Made by a program: the position numbers and the translations under genes. A stretch of 64,000 nt of DNA from Micromonospora sp. NBC_00421. GTDB lineage: Bacteria; Actinomycetota; Actinomycetes; Mycobacteriales; Micromonosporaceae. The stretch's first letter is position 1; every line of letters starts with the position of its first letter. Below the pieces are notes generated by a model. That model was not told the origin of the DNA. It did not search any database and saw only the letters and a list, made by a program, of their open reading frames with translations. Positions 29,665 to 38,139 of this stretch are shown in pieces. The stretch lies in assembly GCF_036017915.1 (NCBI RefSeq), contig NZ_CP107929.1, forward strand, positions 5,996,001-6,060,000, in the 5' to 3' direction.

Positions 29665-30468
29665 ATGATGCGCGCCGTGAGTGCGGTCGAGACGACCGCC
29701 ACCACCAATCCCTGGGCGATCCACGCGGAGGGCCTACAGGTACGGGCCGGACGGCATCTGGCCGTCGACGGCCTGGATCTGACCCTCTCCACGGGCGTGC
29801 ACGGGTTGCTCGGCCCGAACGGTGCGGGAAAGACCACGCTGATGCGTGCCCTGGCAACCGTCCTGGCGCCGGCCGGCGGTCGGCTGACGCTGCTCGGACA
29901 CCCGGTCGACGGCCGCTCCGAACTGCGATCGGTGCGCCGCGCCCTGGGCTATCTTCCGCAGCAGTTCGGCTACTACCCGCGGTTCACCGTGCGTGAGTTC
30001 GTCGGCTACCTGGCCTGGCTCAAGGAGATGCCGAAGGCGGGCATCCCGGCGGCGGTGCAGCGGGCCATCGACCGGGTCGGGCTCACCGCCAAGGCCGACG
30101 CCCGACTGAAGACCCTCTCCGGCGGCATGCTGCGCCGGGCCGGCATCGCACAGGCCATCGTCAACGACCCACGGCTCCTGCTGCTCGACGAGCCGACCGT
30201 CGGCCTCGACCCGGAACAGCGCCTCGACTTCCGCGAGCTGCTGCGTGACCTCGGCACCGACAGTTGCGTGCTGGTCTCCACCCATCTGGTCGAGGACGTG
30301 GTGGCAGCCTGCACCGACGTCGTACTGCTGAACGAGGGTCGCCTGGTGTGGCGGGGCACCCCGGACGTGCTCTCCGCCCGGGGCGACCAGGGCCACGCCG
30401 GCGACAGCCCCGCCGAGCGGGGCTACTCCGCGCTCCTTCGTCAGCACCGCGCGGAGACCGCCCGATGA
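29665..30468 (+). CDS. ABC transporter ATP-binding protein
   Basis: 267 aa. AAGGAG at 29653-29658 best fits the ATG at 29665, with the next ATG at 29668 equally possible. Walker A GPNGAGKTT, Q-loop LPQQFGYYP, signature LSGGMLRRAG, Walker B LLLLDEPTVGLD and STHLVEDV are present. The YLPQQFGYYPRFTVREF block is typical of the ABC-2 antibiotic-export or bacitracin-type subfamily. Its stop overlaps the next gene by 4 bp. The partners are the membrane proteins at 30465 and 31862. Confidence 0.92.
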   Translation: MMRAVSAVETTATTNPWAIHAEGLQVRAGRHLAVDGLDLTLSTGVHGLLGPNGAGKTTLMRALATVLAPAGGRLTLLGHPVDGRSELRSVRRALGYLPQQFGYYPRFTVREFVGYLAWLKEMPKAGIPAAVQRAIDRVGLTAKADARLKTLSGGMLRRAGIAQAIVNDPRLLLLDEPTVGLDPEQRLDFRELLRDLGTDSCVLVSTHLVEDVVAACTDVVLLNEGRLVWRGTPDVLSARGDQGHAGDSPAERGYSALLRQHRAETAR

Positions 30469-31865
30469 GCGGCCGTACGGTGCCGACCGGCACCGCACGA
30501 CAGCACGACGCGAAGCCGGGTGCCGGCACGCGCATCCTGGCGGTCGAACTGCGCCGCTCAGCCGCGCTCGGCGCCGCGTTGATCACGGTGGTGGTCGGGG
30601 TCGGCGCGCTGTACGCGGCGACCGGCCGGTGGTCGAGTGGCTGGATGGCCCTGGCCCTGGCCGTCCGGGAATACCTGCTCCTGTTGTGGCCGCTGGCCCT
30701 CGCGGCCGGGGCCTGGCAGGGCCGCCGCGAACACCGGGCGAGGGTCGGCGAGTTGTTCGCCACCACCGCCCGACCGCGCGCCGCACGGATGCTGCCGGTG
30801 CTCGGCGCGATGGCCCTCACCCTCGCGGTCGCCTACCTGCTGGTCACCGCGGCGGGCGTCGCCTGGATCATCACCACCGCCTCGTACGTGCCCCTGCTGA
30901 ACTTCGTCGTCGTGACCGGGGTCGGTGCGCTCTCCCTGATCGCCGCGGCGTGGCTCGGACTGGGGCTCGGGCGGTTGCTTCCTGCCCTGGTGACCGCCCC
31001 GGCGCTGGGGGTGGGCGGCGTACTGCTTGTCTTCTTCGCCACCATCGGGCCGTCCGACCGGGTGGCCGCGGTGATCTCTCCGGCCCACGGCTCCGGCCCG
31101 TTCCACGACTACCAGACCATCGACAACCGGGTCAGCGGCGCGCTGGCGATCTCGATGATCGCGCTCGCCGTCACCGGTCTGCTGCTGTTCGTCGCCGGTG
31201 GCTGGCGGGCGCGGCTGACGGCGGTGCTGCCGGTGCTGCTCGGGTTCGTGGTGGCGCTGGTGGTCGTCCCCCGCGACCGCGACGTGCTCAACTGGCCGGT
31301 CGACCCGGTCGCGCGGGAACTGGTGTGTACCGACGACACCCCGAGGGTGTGCGTCAGCCGCGTCCATGCCAACGTGCTCGACACGGTGACCCCGCTGGCC
31401 CGGGAGGGCCTGACGGCGCTGGCGAAACTGCCGGACGCACCGACCGCCGTGCACGAGGACACCCGCACGATCGGGTTCGACGAGGCCTGGCCGGTTCCCG
31501 AGGACGGTGTCGTCACGATCGAGGTCCGGCTGGACAGGCGTGGCCGGCTCGCCCACCCGGCCGCCGTGGTTCCCGAGATCGTCAGAAGGCTGGGCGTGCC
31601 GTACGACGGGAAGTGCGACAAGGGCGACGAGGTGGTCGAACGGGCGGCGGCCTACTGGCTCCTGGACCGTGAGCCGCAGTCCGACGTCGAGGTGGTGCCC
31701 GGGATGGTCGAGGAGGAGCCCGGGATCAACCCCGCAGCGGTCACCCTGTGGCGGGGGCTACGCGACCTGCCCGAGTCGGAGGCACTGGCCCGGGTCACGG
31801 CGGTCCGCGACGCCCTCGCGGCCTGCACGGACCCCGCCGGGATGCTGTCCGGGACCGGCAGGTGA
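30465..31865 (+). CDS. Membrane protein with extracytoplasmic domain, ABC-transporter partner
   Basis: 466 aa. Residues about 35-285 hold six membrane segments (LLLLWPLALAAGAWQGRREH resembles ABC-2 permeases). The C-terminal 180 residues form a soluble domain with LVCTDDTPRVCVSRVH and KCDKGDEVVERAAAYWLLD. That domain has four cysteines and could lie outside. It is sandwiched between the ATPase and a second small permease with GTGA/ATGA overlaps. The function beyond the transporter complex is unknown. Confidence 0.8.
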   Translation: MSGRTVPTGTARQHDAKPGAGTRILAVELRRSAALGAALITVVVGVGALYAATGRWSSGWMALALAVREYLLLLWPLALAAGAWQGRREHRARVGELFATTARPRAARMLPVLGAMALTLAVAYLLVTAAGVAWIITTASYVPLLNFVVVTGVGALSLIAAAWLGLGLGRLLPALVTAPALGVGGVLLVFFATIGPSDRVAAVISPAHGSGPFHDYQTIDNRVSGALAISMIALAVTGLLLFVAGGWRARLTAVLPVLLGFVVALVVVPRDRDVLNWPVDPVARELVCTDDTPRVCVSRVHANVLDTVTPLAREGLTALAKLPDAPTAVHEDTRTIGFDEAWPVPEDGVVTIEVRLDRRGRLAHPAAVVPEIVRRLGVPYDGKCDKGDEVVERAAAYWLLDREPQSDVEVVPGMVEEEPGINPAAVTLWRGLRDLPESEALARVTAVRDALAACTDPAGMLSGTGR

Positions 31866-32452
31866 CCTGGACCCTGCTGTACCTGCGCTCGCGACGCGTA
31901 CCGCTGGCCCTGGCGACGGCGCTCGGCGGCGCGGCGCTGGTCTGGGCGCTGTACCTGGTCTATGCCGAGGAGCGGGACGCCACCCCGATGGTGGTCGTGC
32001 TGACCGTCCTGTTGATGGTCTCGGCGCTCGCACCCACCCTCGCCGGCCCGGACGGAAACCTGGACCGGACCGCGTCCTTCCGCTGGTCCTGGCGGCGTGC
32101 TGTGCACCTGCTCGCCGGGTTGGTGCTCGTCCTCGTGGTCCTGCTCGCCACCCGGCACACCGGGGCCCGGTTCGGACCGGCCGCTCTGGTGGCGCGCGAC
32201 GCCGCCGGTCTGCTCGGCCTGACGGCACTGTGCGCCACGGTGCTCGGCGCCGCCCGGTCGTGGTTCCTGCCGCTGGGCTGGACCACCATCGCGGCCATCT
32301 ACCCGCAGGAGGGCACCTGGGGGGCGACCGCGACGTGGCAGGGCCAGCCGCCCGACAGTCGGGCCGCCACGGTGGCGGCGGCGGTGCTCGCCCTCGGTGG
32401 GCTGATCACCTATGCGATCGCCGGCCCGGCCCGACAGGAACCGTCGGAGTGA
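31862..32452 (+). CDS. Small integral membrane protein, last gene of sigma/ABC operon
   Basis: 196 aa from a GTG overlapping the previous stop (GTGA). It has about six hydrophobic helices and little soluble sequence. It ends with AGPARQEPSE. No named family is recognised. The position and topology suggest a second membrane subunit of the ABC system. A terminator follows at 32460-32503. Confidence 0.75.
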   Translation: MTWTLLYLRSRRVPLALATALGGAALVWALYLVYAEERDATPMVVVLTVLLMVSALAPTLAGPDGNLDRTASFRWSWRRAVHLLAGLVLVLVVLLATRHTGARFGPAALVARDAAGLLGLTALCATVLGAARSWFLPLGWTTIAAIYPQEGTWGATATWQGQPPDSRAATVAAAVLALGGLITYAIAGPARQEPSE

Positions 32453-32459
32453 CCCGGAG

Positions 32460-32503
32460 CCACCGGTACGCCTCCCGGCAGTGTCCGTCAGGCGTGCCGG
32501 TGG
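32460..32503. terminator. Terminator of the sigma/ABC operon
   Basis: Arms CCACCGGTACGCCT (32460-32473) and AGGCGTGCCGGTGG (32490-32503) with one mismatch and a 16-nt loop. Confidence 0.7.
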
Positions 32504-32677
32504 GATCAGGGCCGGGCCGCCGTCACCGAGCCCCACCCGGGGCGACCACGATCGTCTACACTCGACGGTCAGTCACGCATGCCCCACGAATCCGCGCCTG
32601 TTGCCCCGTCGGGTCAGGCCCTCGCGGCACGAGACGACGGTGTGCGGTCCGGGGCGGAGCCTCGAAGAGGAGTTGCC

Positions 32678-33616
32678 TTGCGCACAGCGCGTCACGTCAT
32701 GCCGATCGCCCTGGCCCTTGCCCTTGCTCTGGTCCCGTCCCTGGACGCCGCGGCCAAACCCGTCGCCCAGCCCGTCGGCCAGCCGGTTCATCAGGTCCAG
32801 CCCGACCACCGCCGGCTGCGCATCATGATCACCAACGACGACGGCTGGATCGGGCCGGGCGGAGCGAGCACCCCGCTGATCGTGGCACTGCGCGACGCCC
32901 TGGCCGCCGACGGCCACGACGTCACGGTCGTCGCCCCGGCGACCAACCAGAGCGGCACCGGCACGTTGATCACCTATCCGACGGTGAACCTCGCCAACCC
33001 CGAACCCCGGGTGTGGACCGTGACCGGCACCCCCAGCGACGCGGTGATCGTCGGTCTCGACGCCCTGTTCCGCAGCGGACCGCCCGACCTCGTCGTGTCC
33101 GGGATCAACCCCGGCGGGAACTACACCTCCGTCGTCAACCACTCCGGGACCGTCGGCGCGGCGATCGCCGCCCTGGAGAACGACGTTCCGGCCATCGCCG
33201 TCAGCATCGACGGCAAGACCGTCGACCAGTCCCTGGCGCTCAAGGACCGGGTCGCCGCGTACACCGGTGACGTGGTGGCGGCGCTGGCCCGCAACGCCCG
33301 GGGCGGTGCCCTCCTTCCCGAGGGTCTCGGTCTGAACATCAACTACCCCGGCGGCACCGCGGTCACCGGGACGAGCCTGACCCGGGTGGACCGGAACGGC
33401 TACCTCCGCTTCGGGTTCACCAACACCACGGGGGCGCCCGGCCAGCCCGGGACGTACGCGCTGTCGATCGGTGGGCCGACGGGTACGCCTGCTCCCGGCA
33501 GCGACTGGAGCGCACTCCAGGCCGGCAGGATCAGCATCAGCCCGATCGACGCCGACCTGAGCGCGAACCCGCGCGGTGCGACCCGGCTGCACTTCCTGGA
33601 GCGGCTCACCCCCTGA
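32678..33616 (+). CDS. Secreted SurE-like 5'/3'-nucleotidase
   Basis: 312 aa from a TTG start placed by GAGGAG 6 nt upstream. The resulting N-terminus (RTARHVMPIALALALALVP) is a signal peptide with cleavage near DAAAKP. The SurE fold follows: RIMITNDDGW (the NDDG metal motif), VVAPATNQSGTG, VTGTPSDAV, LVVSGINPGGN and SGTVGAAI. Cytosolic SurE proteins lack an export signal, so this copy probably scavenges phosphate from nucleotides outside the cell. It is monocistronic. Confidence 0.88.
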   Translation: MRTARHVMPIALALALALVPSLDAAAKPVAQPVGQPVHQVQPDHRRLRIMITNDDGWIGPGGASTPLIVALRDALAADGHDVTVVAPATNQSGTGTLITYPTVNLANPEPRVWTVTGTPSDAVIVGLDALFRSGPPDLVVSGINPGGNYTSVVNHSGTVGAAIAALENDVPAIAVSIDGKTVDQSLALKDRVAAYTGDVVAALARNARGGALLPEGLGLNINYPGGTAVTGTSLTRVDRNGYLRFGFTNTTGAPGQPGTYALSIGGPTGTPAPGSDWSALQAGRISISPIDADLSANPRGATRLHFLERLTP

Positions 33617-34121
33617 CGCCCCTGGCCGTCACCTCCCGTCCTCGGACGGATCGACGGCAGGTCGCCCCACGGCTGGCGGGACGATGCGTAGCGCGCGGGG
33701 TGGTCAGGGCTGAGGATGACGATCGCGCCGGCGTCGATGCCCCTCGGGGCGTCGACGCCGGCCTCGTCACCACCGGTGTTGCCGGGGCAGGCATCGACAT
33801 GCTGGAATGGCTGAGAGCGCCGCGGCACGGGGGCAACCGCGCTGGGAACGGCGAGCGCGGGAGCAGCGCAGGCCGGCAACGCGCCGCTTCGGCGTATGTG
33901 CCGCCGCGGCACCGGGCCGGTCCACGACGACGGGCGGTCTGTCCCGCCGTACGTGACCCCGCCACATTTTCCGCGACCACCGAGACGTTCGGCCGCTGCT
34001 GGCCGGAGGTGCCCGACGCGAACCTGTCGACGCCCGCCGACCGGCACCGCAGTGACCGACGCTCGCCGAGCCCGTTCTGCTTCCACCCAACGGTGGGAAC
34101 GCGATGTCATGGAGGACGACC
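33617..34121. other. Intergenic region, no convincing gene
   Basis: 505 bp. Apart from the hairpin at 33727-33762, nothing is supported. Several frames stay open, but their composition is Arg/Pro/Ala-rich, and no family is recognised. A minus-strand frame around 33640-33820 has a more protein-like composition (DAGAIVILSPDHPARYA) and might be a degraded gene. Confidence 0.5.
33727..33762. terminator. Long GC hairpin downstream of the SurE-like gene
   Basis: A 17-bp stem, GCCGGCGTCGATGCCCC (33727-33743) with GGGGCGTCGACGCCGGC (33746-33762), one wobble and a tiny loop. It is about 110 bp after the stop, so a late terminator or a structured 3' end. Confidence 0.55.
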
Positions 34122-34904
34122 ATGCGCAGTTTCCTCGCGGTGTTCACCGCCGCCCTGATCCTCGGCACCACGGCCGGCAGCGCCCCGGCCGGTGCGGCCG
34201 GTCCGACCGGTGCCGCCCCGCGCTCCTGCCCGCGTGGCGTGCTCTTCTGTGAAGACTTCGAACGGCTGCCCCGGGGTGGCCCCAGCACGTTGAACTGGGG
34301 TGTCGACACCCGCAACGGCACCCTCACCGTGGAGCGTGCCCGCCACGGCAACCAGGTCCTGCACATCCACACGGTCGACAACGGACGCGCCTTCCTGCGG
34401 GTCGACGACTTCGCGGCGCCCGGCAACCGTTTCTACGGCCGGATGCGGCTGCGCGTCGATGCCTTTCCCACCGCTCCCGACTGGGCGCACTTCACGCTGG
34501 TGGAGGCCACCGGCACCGACAGTTCGGAGGTCGTCCGCCCGATCGGCGGCCAGTACGCGCCCACGGTCCCCGGGACCTTCTGGGGGGTGGGCGCCGACGG
34601 CGGCCCGACCGGCGACTGGACCAACTGGCGGGAGTCCGCCCCGGTCACCGAGGACGCCTGGCAGTGCTTCGAGTGGAAACTCGACCCGACGGACAACCAG
34701 GTAGCGGTGTGGATCGACGGCGTGGCGAACCCGGAACTGACCGCCTCCACCACGGCCCACGGAGGCAACGACGTCCCGTTCGTGCTGCCGAAGGTCGACA
34801 CCGTGAAGATCGGCTGGCAGCTCTACCAGGGTGGCACCACGCCGGGCGAGTTTGACCTCTGGATCGACGACATCGCCCTGTCCACCAAGCGGCTCGGCTG
34901 CTGA
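34122..34904 (+). CDS. Secreted Cip1-like concanavalin-type protein
   Basis: 260 aa from the ATG at 34122, set by GGAGG 6 nt upstream. The signal peptide ends near GAAGPTG. The mature part opens with CPRGVLFCEDFE, then GVDTRNGTLTVE, a GRAFLRVDDF strand, FYGRMRLRV, APDWAHFTLVEATG, and a WQCFEWKLDPTDNQVAVWIDG motif. This pattern resembles the Cip1/polysaccharide-lyase-like jelly roll found in biomass-degrading fungi and actinomycetes. Lyase activity is not shown; a carbohydrate-binding role is equally likely. It is monocistronic with a terminator at 34910. Confidence 0.7.
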   Translation: MRSFLAVFTAALILGTTAGSAPAGAAGPTGAAPRSCPRGVLFCEDFERLPRGGPSTLNWGVDTRNGTLTVERARHGNQVLHIHTVDNGRAFLRVDDFAAPGNRFYGRMRLRVDAFPTAPDWAHFTLVEATGTDSSEVVRPIGGQYAPTVPGTFWGVGADGGPTGDWTNWRESAPVTEDAWQCFEWKLDPTDNQVAVWIDGVANPELTASTTAHGGNDVPFVLPKVDTVKIGWQLYQGGTTPGEFDLWIDDIALSTKRLGC

Positions 34905-34909
34905 CGCCG

Positions 34910-34946
34910 GTCCGGTCAGGACGATGGACCGTCGTCCTGACCGGAC
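34910..34946. terminator. Terminator after the Cip1-like gene
   Basis: A perfect 15-bp stem, GTCCGGTCAGGACGA (34910-34924) with TCGTCCTGACCGGAC (34932-34946), 7-nt loop, 6 bp after the stop. Confidence 0.85.
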
Positions 34947-35072
34947 TGAGGCCGGGCCCGTCGAGCCCCGGAGCCCGTAGATCAGGTGCGCCCGGGCGGG
35001 CAGGGGTTTCCCGACCGGGTCGCCGGGGGTAGAGATCGCACCGTCATCAGCCAACCCCCGAAGGAGACTCTC

Positions 35073-35219
35073 ATGTCGGCGCAGGCGTTTCTCTATGTCG
35101 TCGCGGTCATCCTGCTCGTGCTCGCCGCGCTGCCCATCCCGACCCGTGGTTTCTCGCTCGCCCTGCTCGGGGCGGCGTGCGCCCTGCTGGCCTACGCCTG
35201 GCCGGTGATCACCGGCTAG
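35073..35219 (+). CDS. Small two-helix membrane protein
   Basis: 48 aa with AAGGAG 6 nt before the ATG. Two hydrophobic helices (about 6-20 and 26-46) are joined by PIPTRGFS. No family name is recognised, but short proteins of this layout are common in actinomycetes. Its end overlaps the convergent XRE-cupin gene by 11 bp. Confidence 0.7.
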   Translation: MSAQAFLYVVAVILLVLAALPIPTRGFSLALLGAACALLAYAWPVITG

Positions 35220-35799
35220 CCGTCGTCGGTGGGTCCGGGACCGGGCGGTGCGGGCCGAGGTGGCTGCGCTCGCCCTCGTGGTCGAGGATGCAGAGGATCT
35301 CGGCCGGACCGTCGTGTGCGCCGAAGGCGTGCGGGACCAGGGTGGAGAACTCGGCCGCCTCGTTCGTGCCGACGAGGATCGTCCGCTCGCCGAGACGTAG
35401 CTCGATCGTGCCGGAGAGCACGGTGAACCAGTCCCGGCCCGGGTGCACCCGTAGGTCCGCCGGCACCTCCCGGCTGATCCGCATCTTGGCGACCGTCTGG
35501 TTGCTGCCCCGGGAGAGCAGCCAGGTGGTGACGCCGCGGTCCTCGTCGCAGTGCGGACGGATCACCACGTCGTCGTCGGTGTCGGACTCGACCAACCGGT
35601 CGAGCGTGATGCCCAGCACCCGGGCGATGGTGGCCACCTGGTCCAGCGCCACCCGTCGGTGCCCGGTCTCGATCCGACTGAGCGTGGAGGGGCTGATCAG
35701 GCAACGGTGGGCCAGCTCGTCAAGCGACCAGCCGCGCGCCACCCGCAGGCTGCGGATCCGCTGGCGTACCAGGGTCTCCAGATCCTTGTCTTGCTTCAT
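35209..35799 (-). CDS. XRE-family transcriptional regulator with C-terminal cupin
   Basis: 196 aa from the ATG at 35799; the longer frame to 35853 would run into the divergent gene. The HTH_3 domain (about 10-66) contains RVARGWSLDELAHRCLISPSTLSRIETGHR. The cupin (about 110-185) contains HPGRDWFTVLSGTIELRLGER and a HAFGAHDGP strand, so it probably binds a small molecule. An inverted repeat lies over the start codon (35790-35806). It is divergent from the methyltransferase at 35847, its likely target. Confidence 0.88.
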   Translation of the reverse strand: MKQDKDLETLVRQRIRSLRVARGWSLDELAHRCLISPSTLSRIETGHRRVALDQVATIARVLGITLDRLVESDTDDDVVIRPHCDEDRGVTTWLLSRGSNQTVAKMRISREVPADLRVHPGRDWFTVLSGTIELRLGERTILVGTNEAAEFSTLVPHAFGAHDGPAEILCILDHEGERSHLGPHRPVPDPPTTASR

Positions 35800-35806
35800 A
35801 AGCAAG
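35790..35806. promoter_or_regulatory. Inverted repeat over the XRE start codon
   Basis: CTTGCTT-CAT-AAGCAAG, a perfect 7-bp repeat centred on the start codon of the regulator. It is likely an operator for autoregulation, lying 41 bp from the divergent methyltransferase start. Confidence 0.55.
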
Positions 35807-35846
35807 ATGCTATGCCCAAGAGGCATGACGGGGCTACCGTCTGCCC

Positions 35847-36632
35847 ATGGCACACGACTCCCTGATCGAGCTGCTCGACCTGGACGCAGAGGTCCTGCAC
35901 GACTACTTCCGCGACGTGATCGGCTGGGTCGGCCGCGAGGCCACCGAGCGACCTCACGTCGTCGACCTCGGCGCCGGTAGCGGCACCGCCTCCCTCGCCC
36001 TCGCCCGGCAACTGCCCGGTGCGACGATCACCGCGGTCGACCTCTCCCCGGAGATGCTCGCCCACCTGCGCGCCCGGGCCGATTCCGCCGGGCTGCGCGA
36101 CCGGATCCGTACCGTCGAAGCGGACCTCGACCAGCCCTGGCCCGACCTCGGACCGGTCGAGGTGATCTGGGCCGCCGCATCGATGCACCACCTGGCCGAT
36201 CCGGCGGGCGCGCTCGCGTCGGCGTTCGGCGCGCTGCGGCCGGGTGGGTTGCTGGTGATCGCCGAACTGGACTCGTTCCCCCGCTTCCTGGCCGGCACGC
36301 CGGACGAGGAGGTGGAGCTGCGTGGTCACGCCGAGGCGGCGAAGCGTCGGCACGAGGCGGGTCTGCACATGCACGAACACTGGGGGGACCGGATGAGGCA
36401 GGCCGGGTTCAGCTCGGTGACCGAGCGGCACTTCGAGATCGACCTGCGCCCTCCGCTGCCCGCCGCCACCGTCCGTTACGCGCAGGTGTCGCTGAGCCGG
36501 ATGCGCCACGGCTTGGAGGGGCGGCTCTCCGCCGTCGAAGTCGACAGCCTGGAGCGGATCGTCGCGGGCCTGTCGGACCGGGCCGACCTGAGCGTCCGCA
36601 CCGAGCGGACGGTCTGGCTGGGCCGCCGCTGA
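35847..36632 (+). CDS. Class I SAM-dependent methyltransferase
   Basis: 261 aa. The Rossmann core shows VVDLGAGSGTASLALA (motif I), ITAVDLSPEML (acidic loop), VIWAAASMHHLADP and LRPGGLLVIAELD. The C-terminus has no known accessory domain. The substrate is not predictable; the family includes small-molecule and UbiE-like enzymes. It is transcribed away from the XRE-cupin regulator, with 47 bp between the starts. Confidence 0.87.
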   Translation: MAHDSLIELLDLDAEVLHDYFRDVIGWVGREATERPHVVDLGAGSGTASLALARQLPGATITAVDLSPEMLAHLRARADSAGLRDRIRTVEADLDQPWPDLGPVEVIWAAASMHHLADPAGALASAFGALRPGGLLVIAELDSFPRFLAGTPDEEVELRGHAEAAKRRHEAGLHMHEHWGDRMRQAGFSSVTERHFEIDLRPPLPAATVRYAQVSLSRMRHGLEGRLSAVEVDSLERIVAGLSDRADLSVRTERTVWLGRR

Positions 36633-36784
36633 CCAACCGACCTGCGACGGCCGTGCCGCCGCCGGGGACCGGCCGTTGTTGTCGAGGTCGCCGCGATGCC
36701 GGTCAGCTTCCGGTCCGACCCGGTCGCACCAACCGGTCGAGCAGGTCGACGAGGGCGTGCGTGCTCTGCGGGGGCGGACCACCT

Positions 36785-36863
36785 CCTGAGGCACCGGTAG
36801 GCGGTAGCCGGCGGCGAGCCGGACTGGCTCCTAACCCTGCCGCCGGCCTCGCCGGTGCTCAGG
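36785..36863. terminator. Bidirectional terminator structure
   Basis: Nested inverted repeats between convergent genes. Outer arms are CCTGAG (36785-36790) and CTCAGG near 36858-36863, with inner arms GCCGGCGG and CCGCCGGC and a small GAGCC/GGCTC loop. The outer arm overlaps the stop codon of the minus-strand gene. Confidence 0.45.
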
Positions 36864-37749
36864 CTTTGCGGGCCACCCCGCCGACGATGGTGTGGTAGGT
36901 GGCGGTCTGCCTGGTGTCCTCCTCGCCGTCCGGGTGCCACTCGGCCAGCGGGACCAACCCGGGCGGCAGCAGCTCCAGGTCGCCGAAGAAGCCCAGGATC
37001 TCGTCACGGGTACGCCAGCGACCGGTGCCGAGGGTCTCGTTGAAGACCTTCTCCACCGCCCGCGCCTTCTCGGACAACTCCGGCTGGGCCGCACCTGGGT
37101 CGTAGAAGTGCGAGATGGCCAGGTAGCTCCCCGAGGGGAGGGCGTCGATCAGCCGCCGGGCGACGGCGGTCGGATCGTCGTCGTCGTGGAGGTGGTGCAG
37201 GATCGCCAGGAGGAGCAGCCCGACCGGCTGGTCGAAGTCGATCAGCTTGTGTTCGCGCAGGTGCGCCAGCAACTCCTCCGGCTGCCGGACGTCGGCCCCG
37301 ACCACGGTGGTGGTCCGGGCGTCCGCGAGCAGGGCCCGGCCGTGCGCGAGGGCCATCGGGTCGTTGTCCACGTAGACCACCCGGGCGTCCGGGTCGACCT
37401 GGTGGGCGATCTCGTGCACGTTGCCCCGGGTCGGCAGCCCGGAGCCGAGGTCGAGGAACTGGCGGATGCCGGCCTCGGCGGCCAGGTAACGGACCGATCG
37501 ACGGAGGAAGGCCCGGCAGGCCCGCCCAGCCTCGGGGCCGTCCGGCGTGACCTGCATCGCCATCTCGGCGGCGTGTCGATCAACCGCGAAGTTGTCCTTG
37601 CCGCCGAGATAGTAGTCGTACACCCGGGCGATGCTGGGTCGGGTGGTGTCGACGCCCGGCGGCGCCGCCTTCTCGCTCGTCAACGGTTCGATCCCTCCGA
37701 ACGGGGGCCATGGTCGGTCGCAGATTGGCGGGGAGACCAGGACGCTCAT
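36859..37749 (-). CDS. DUF574-family SAM-dependent methyltransferase (second copy)
   Basis: 296 aa from the ATG at 37749. The same hallmarks appear as in the copy at 26803: DTTRPSIARVYDYYLGGKDNFAVDR, FLDLGSGLPTRGNVHEIAHQ, VVYVDNDPMA and PVGLLLLAILHHLHDDDDP. A 30-residue N-terminal extension precedes the conserved part, so the true start may lie further in. The substrate is unknown. It is monocistronic. Confidence 0.85.
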   Translation of the reverse strand: MSVLVSPPICDRPWPPFGGIEPLTSEKAAPPGVDTTRPSIARVYDYYLGGKDNFAVDRHAAEMAMQVTPDGPEAGRACRAFLRRSVRYLAAEAGIRQFLDLGSGLPTRGNVHEIAHQVDPDARVVYVDNDPMALAHGRALLADARTTTVVGADVRQPEELLAHLREHKLIDFDQPVGLLLLAILHHLHDDDDPTAVARRLIDALPSGSYLAISHFYDPGAAQPELSEKARAVEKVFNETLGTGRWRTRDEILGFFGDLELLPPGLVPLAEWHPDGEEDTRQTATYHTIVGGVARKA

Positions 37750-38139
37750 GGCTGCCAAGCCGATGCCGCCCACGAGAGTGGGACGGATGTGTCCTGAGGG
37801 TAGATGAGCACGCTCCCAACGTCGATTCCGCGGGTGTCGGCTACTCGGCAGGGATGCGTGCCAACCAGGACCGCTGGCCCGCTCCCCGGCCCTCACCGTC
37901 TCCACAGTCGACGTCCCGACGGTGCCCGGGGCGGCGACCCGTGAGCTGGGGCATCGACGAGCTTGTGTCGAGGATCGGGGTCGAGGGGTCGGGGTGGAGC
38001 GGTGGAGCGGTTGGGTCGGAACCCATGCGGACCGGTGTTTCCTGATTTATGCTGCCCAGGTTACATCGATACAGTTAGATTAATGCCGTAACACCCGCGA
38101 CCCGCCGACGGCGGGCCCGCTCGCCGATCGGAGCTCTCG
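37750..38139. other. Divergent intergenic region
   Basis: 390 bp between the DUF574 methyltransferase and the SMP-30 gene. An AT-rich patch at about 38038-38090, with ACATCGATACAGTTAGATTAATG-like composition, probably holds the promoter and operator of the SMP-30/PQQ operon. No gene is supported. Confidence 0.5.

Noticed and set aside
33700..34158. 152-aa gene upstream of the Cip1-like protein
   Set aside because: No RBS or family similarity, overlaps the better-supported start at 34122 and has no codon-position bias I can defend.
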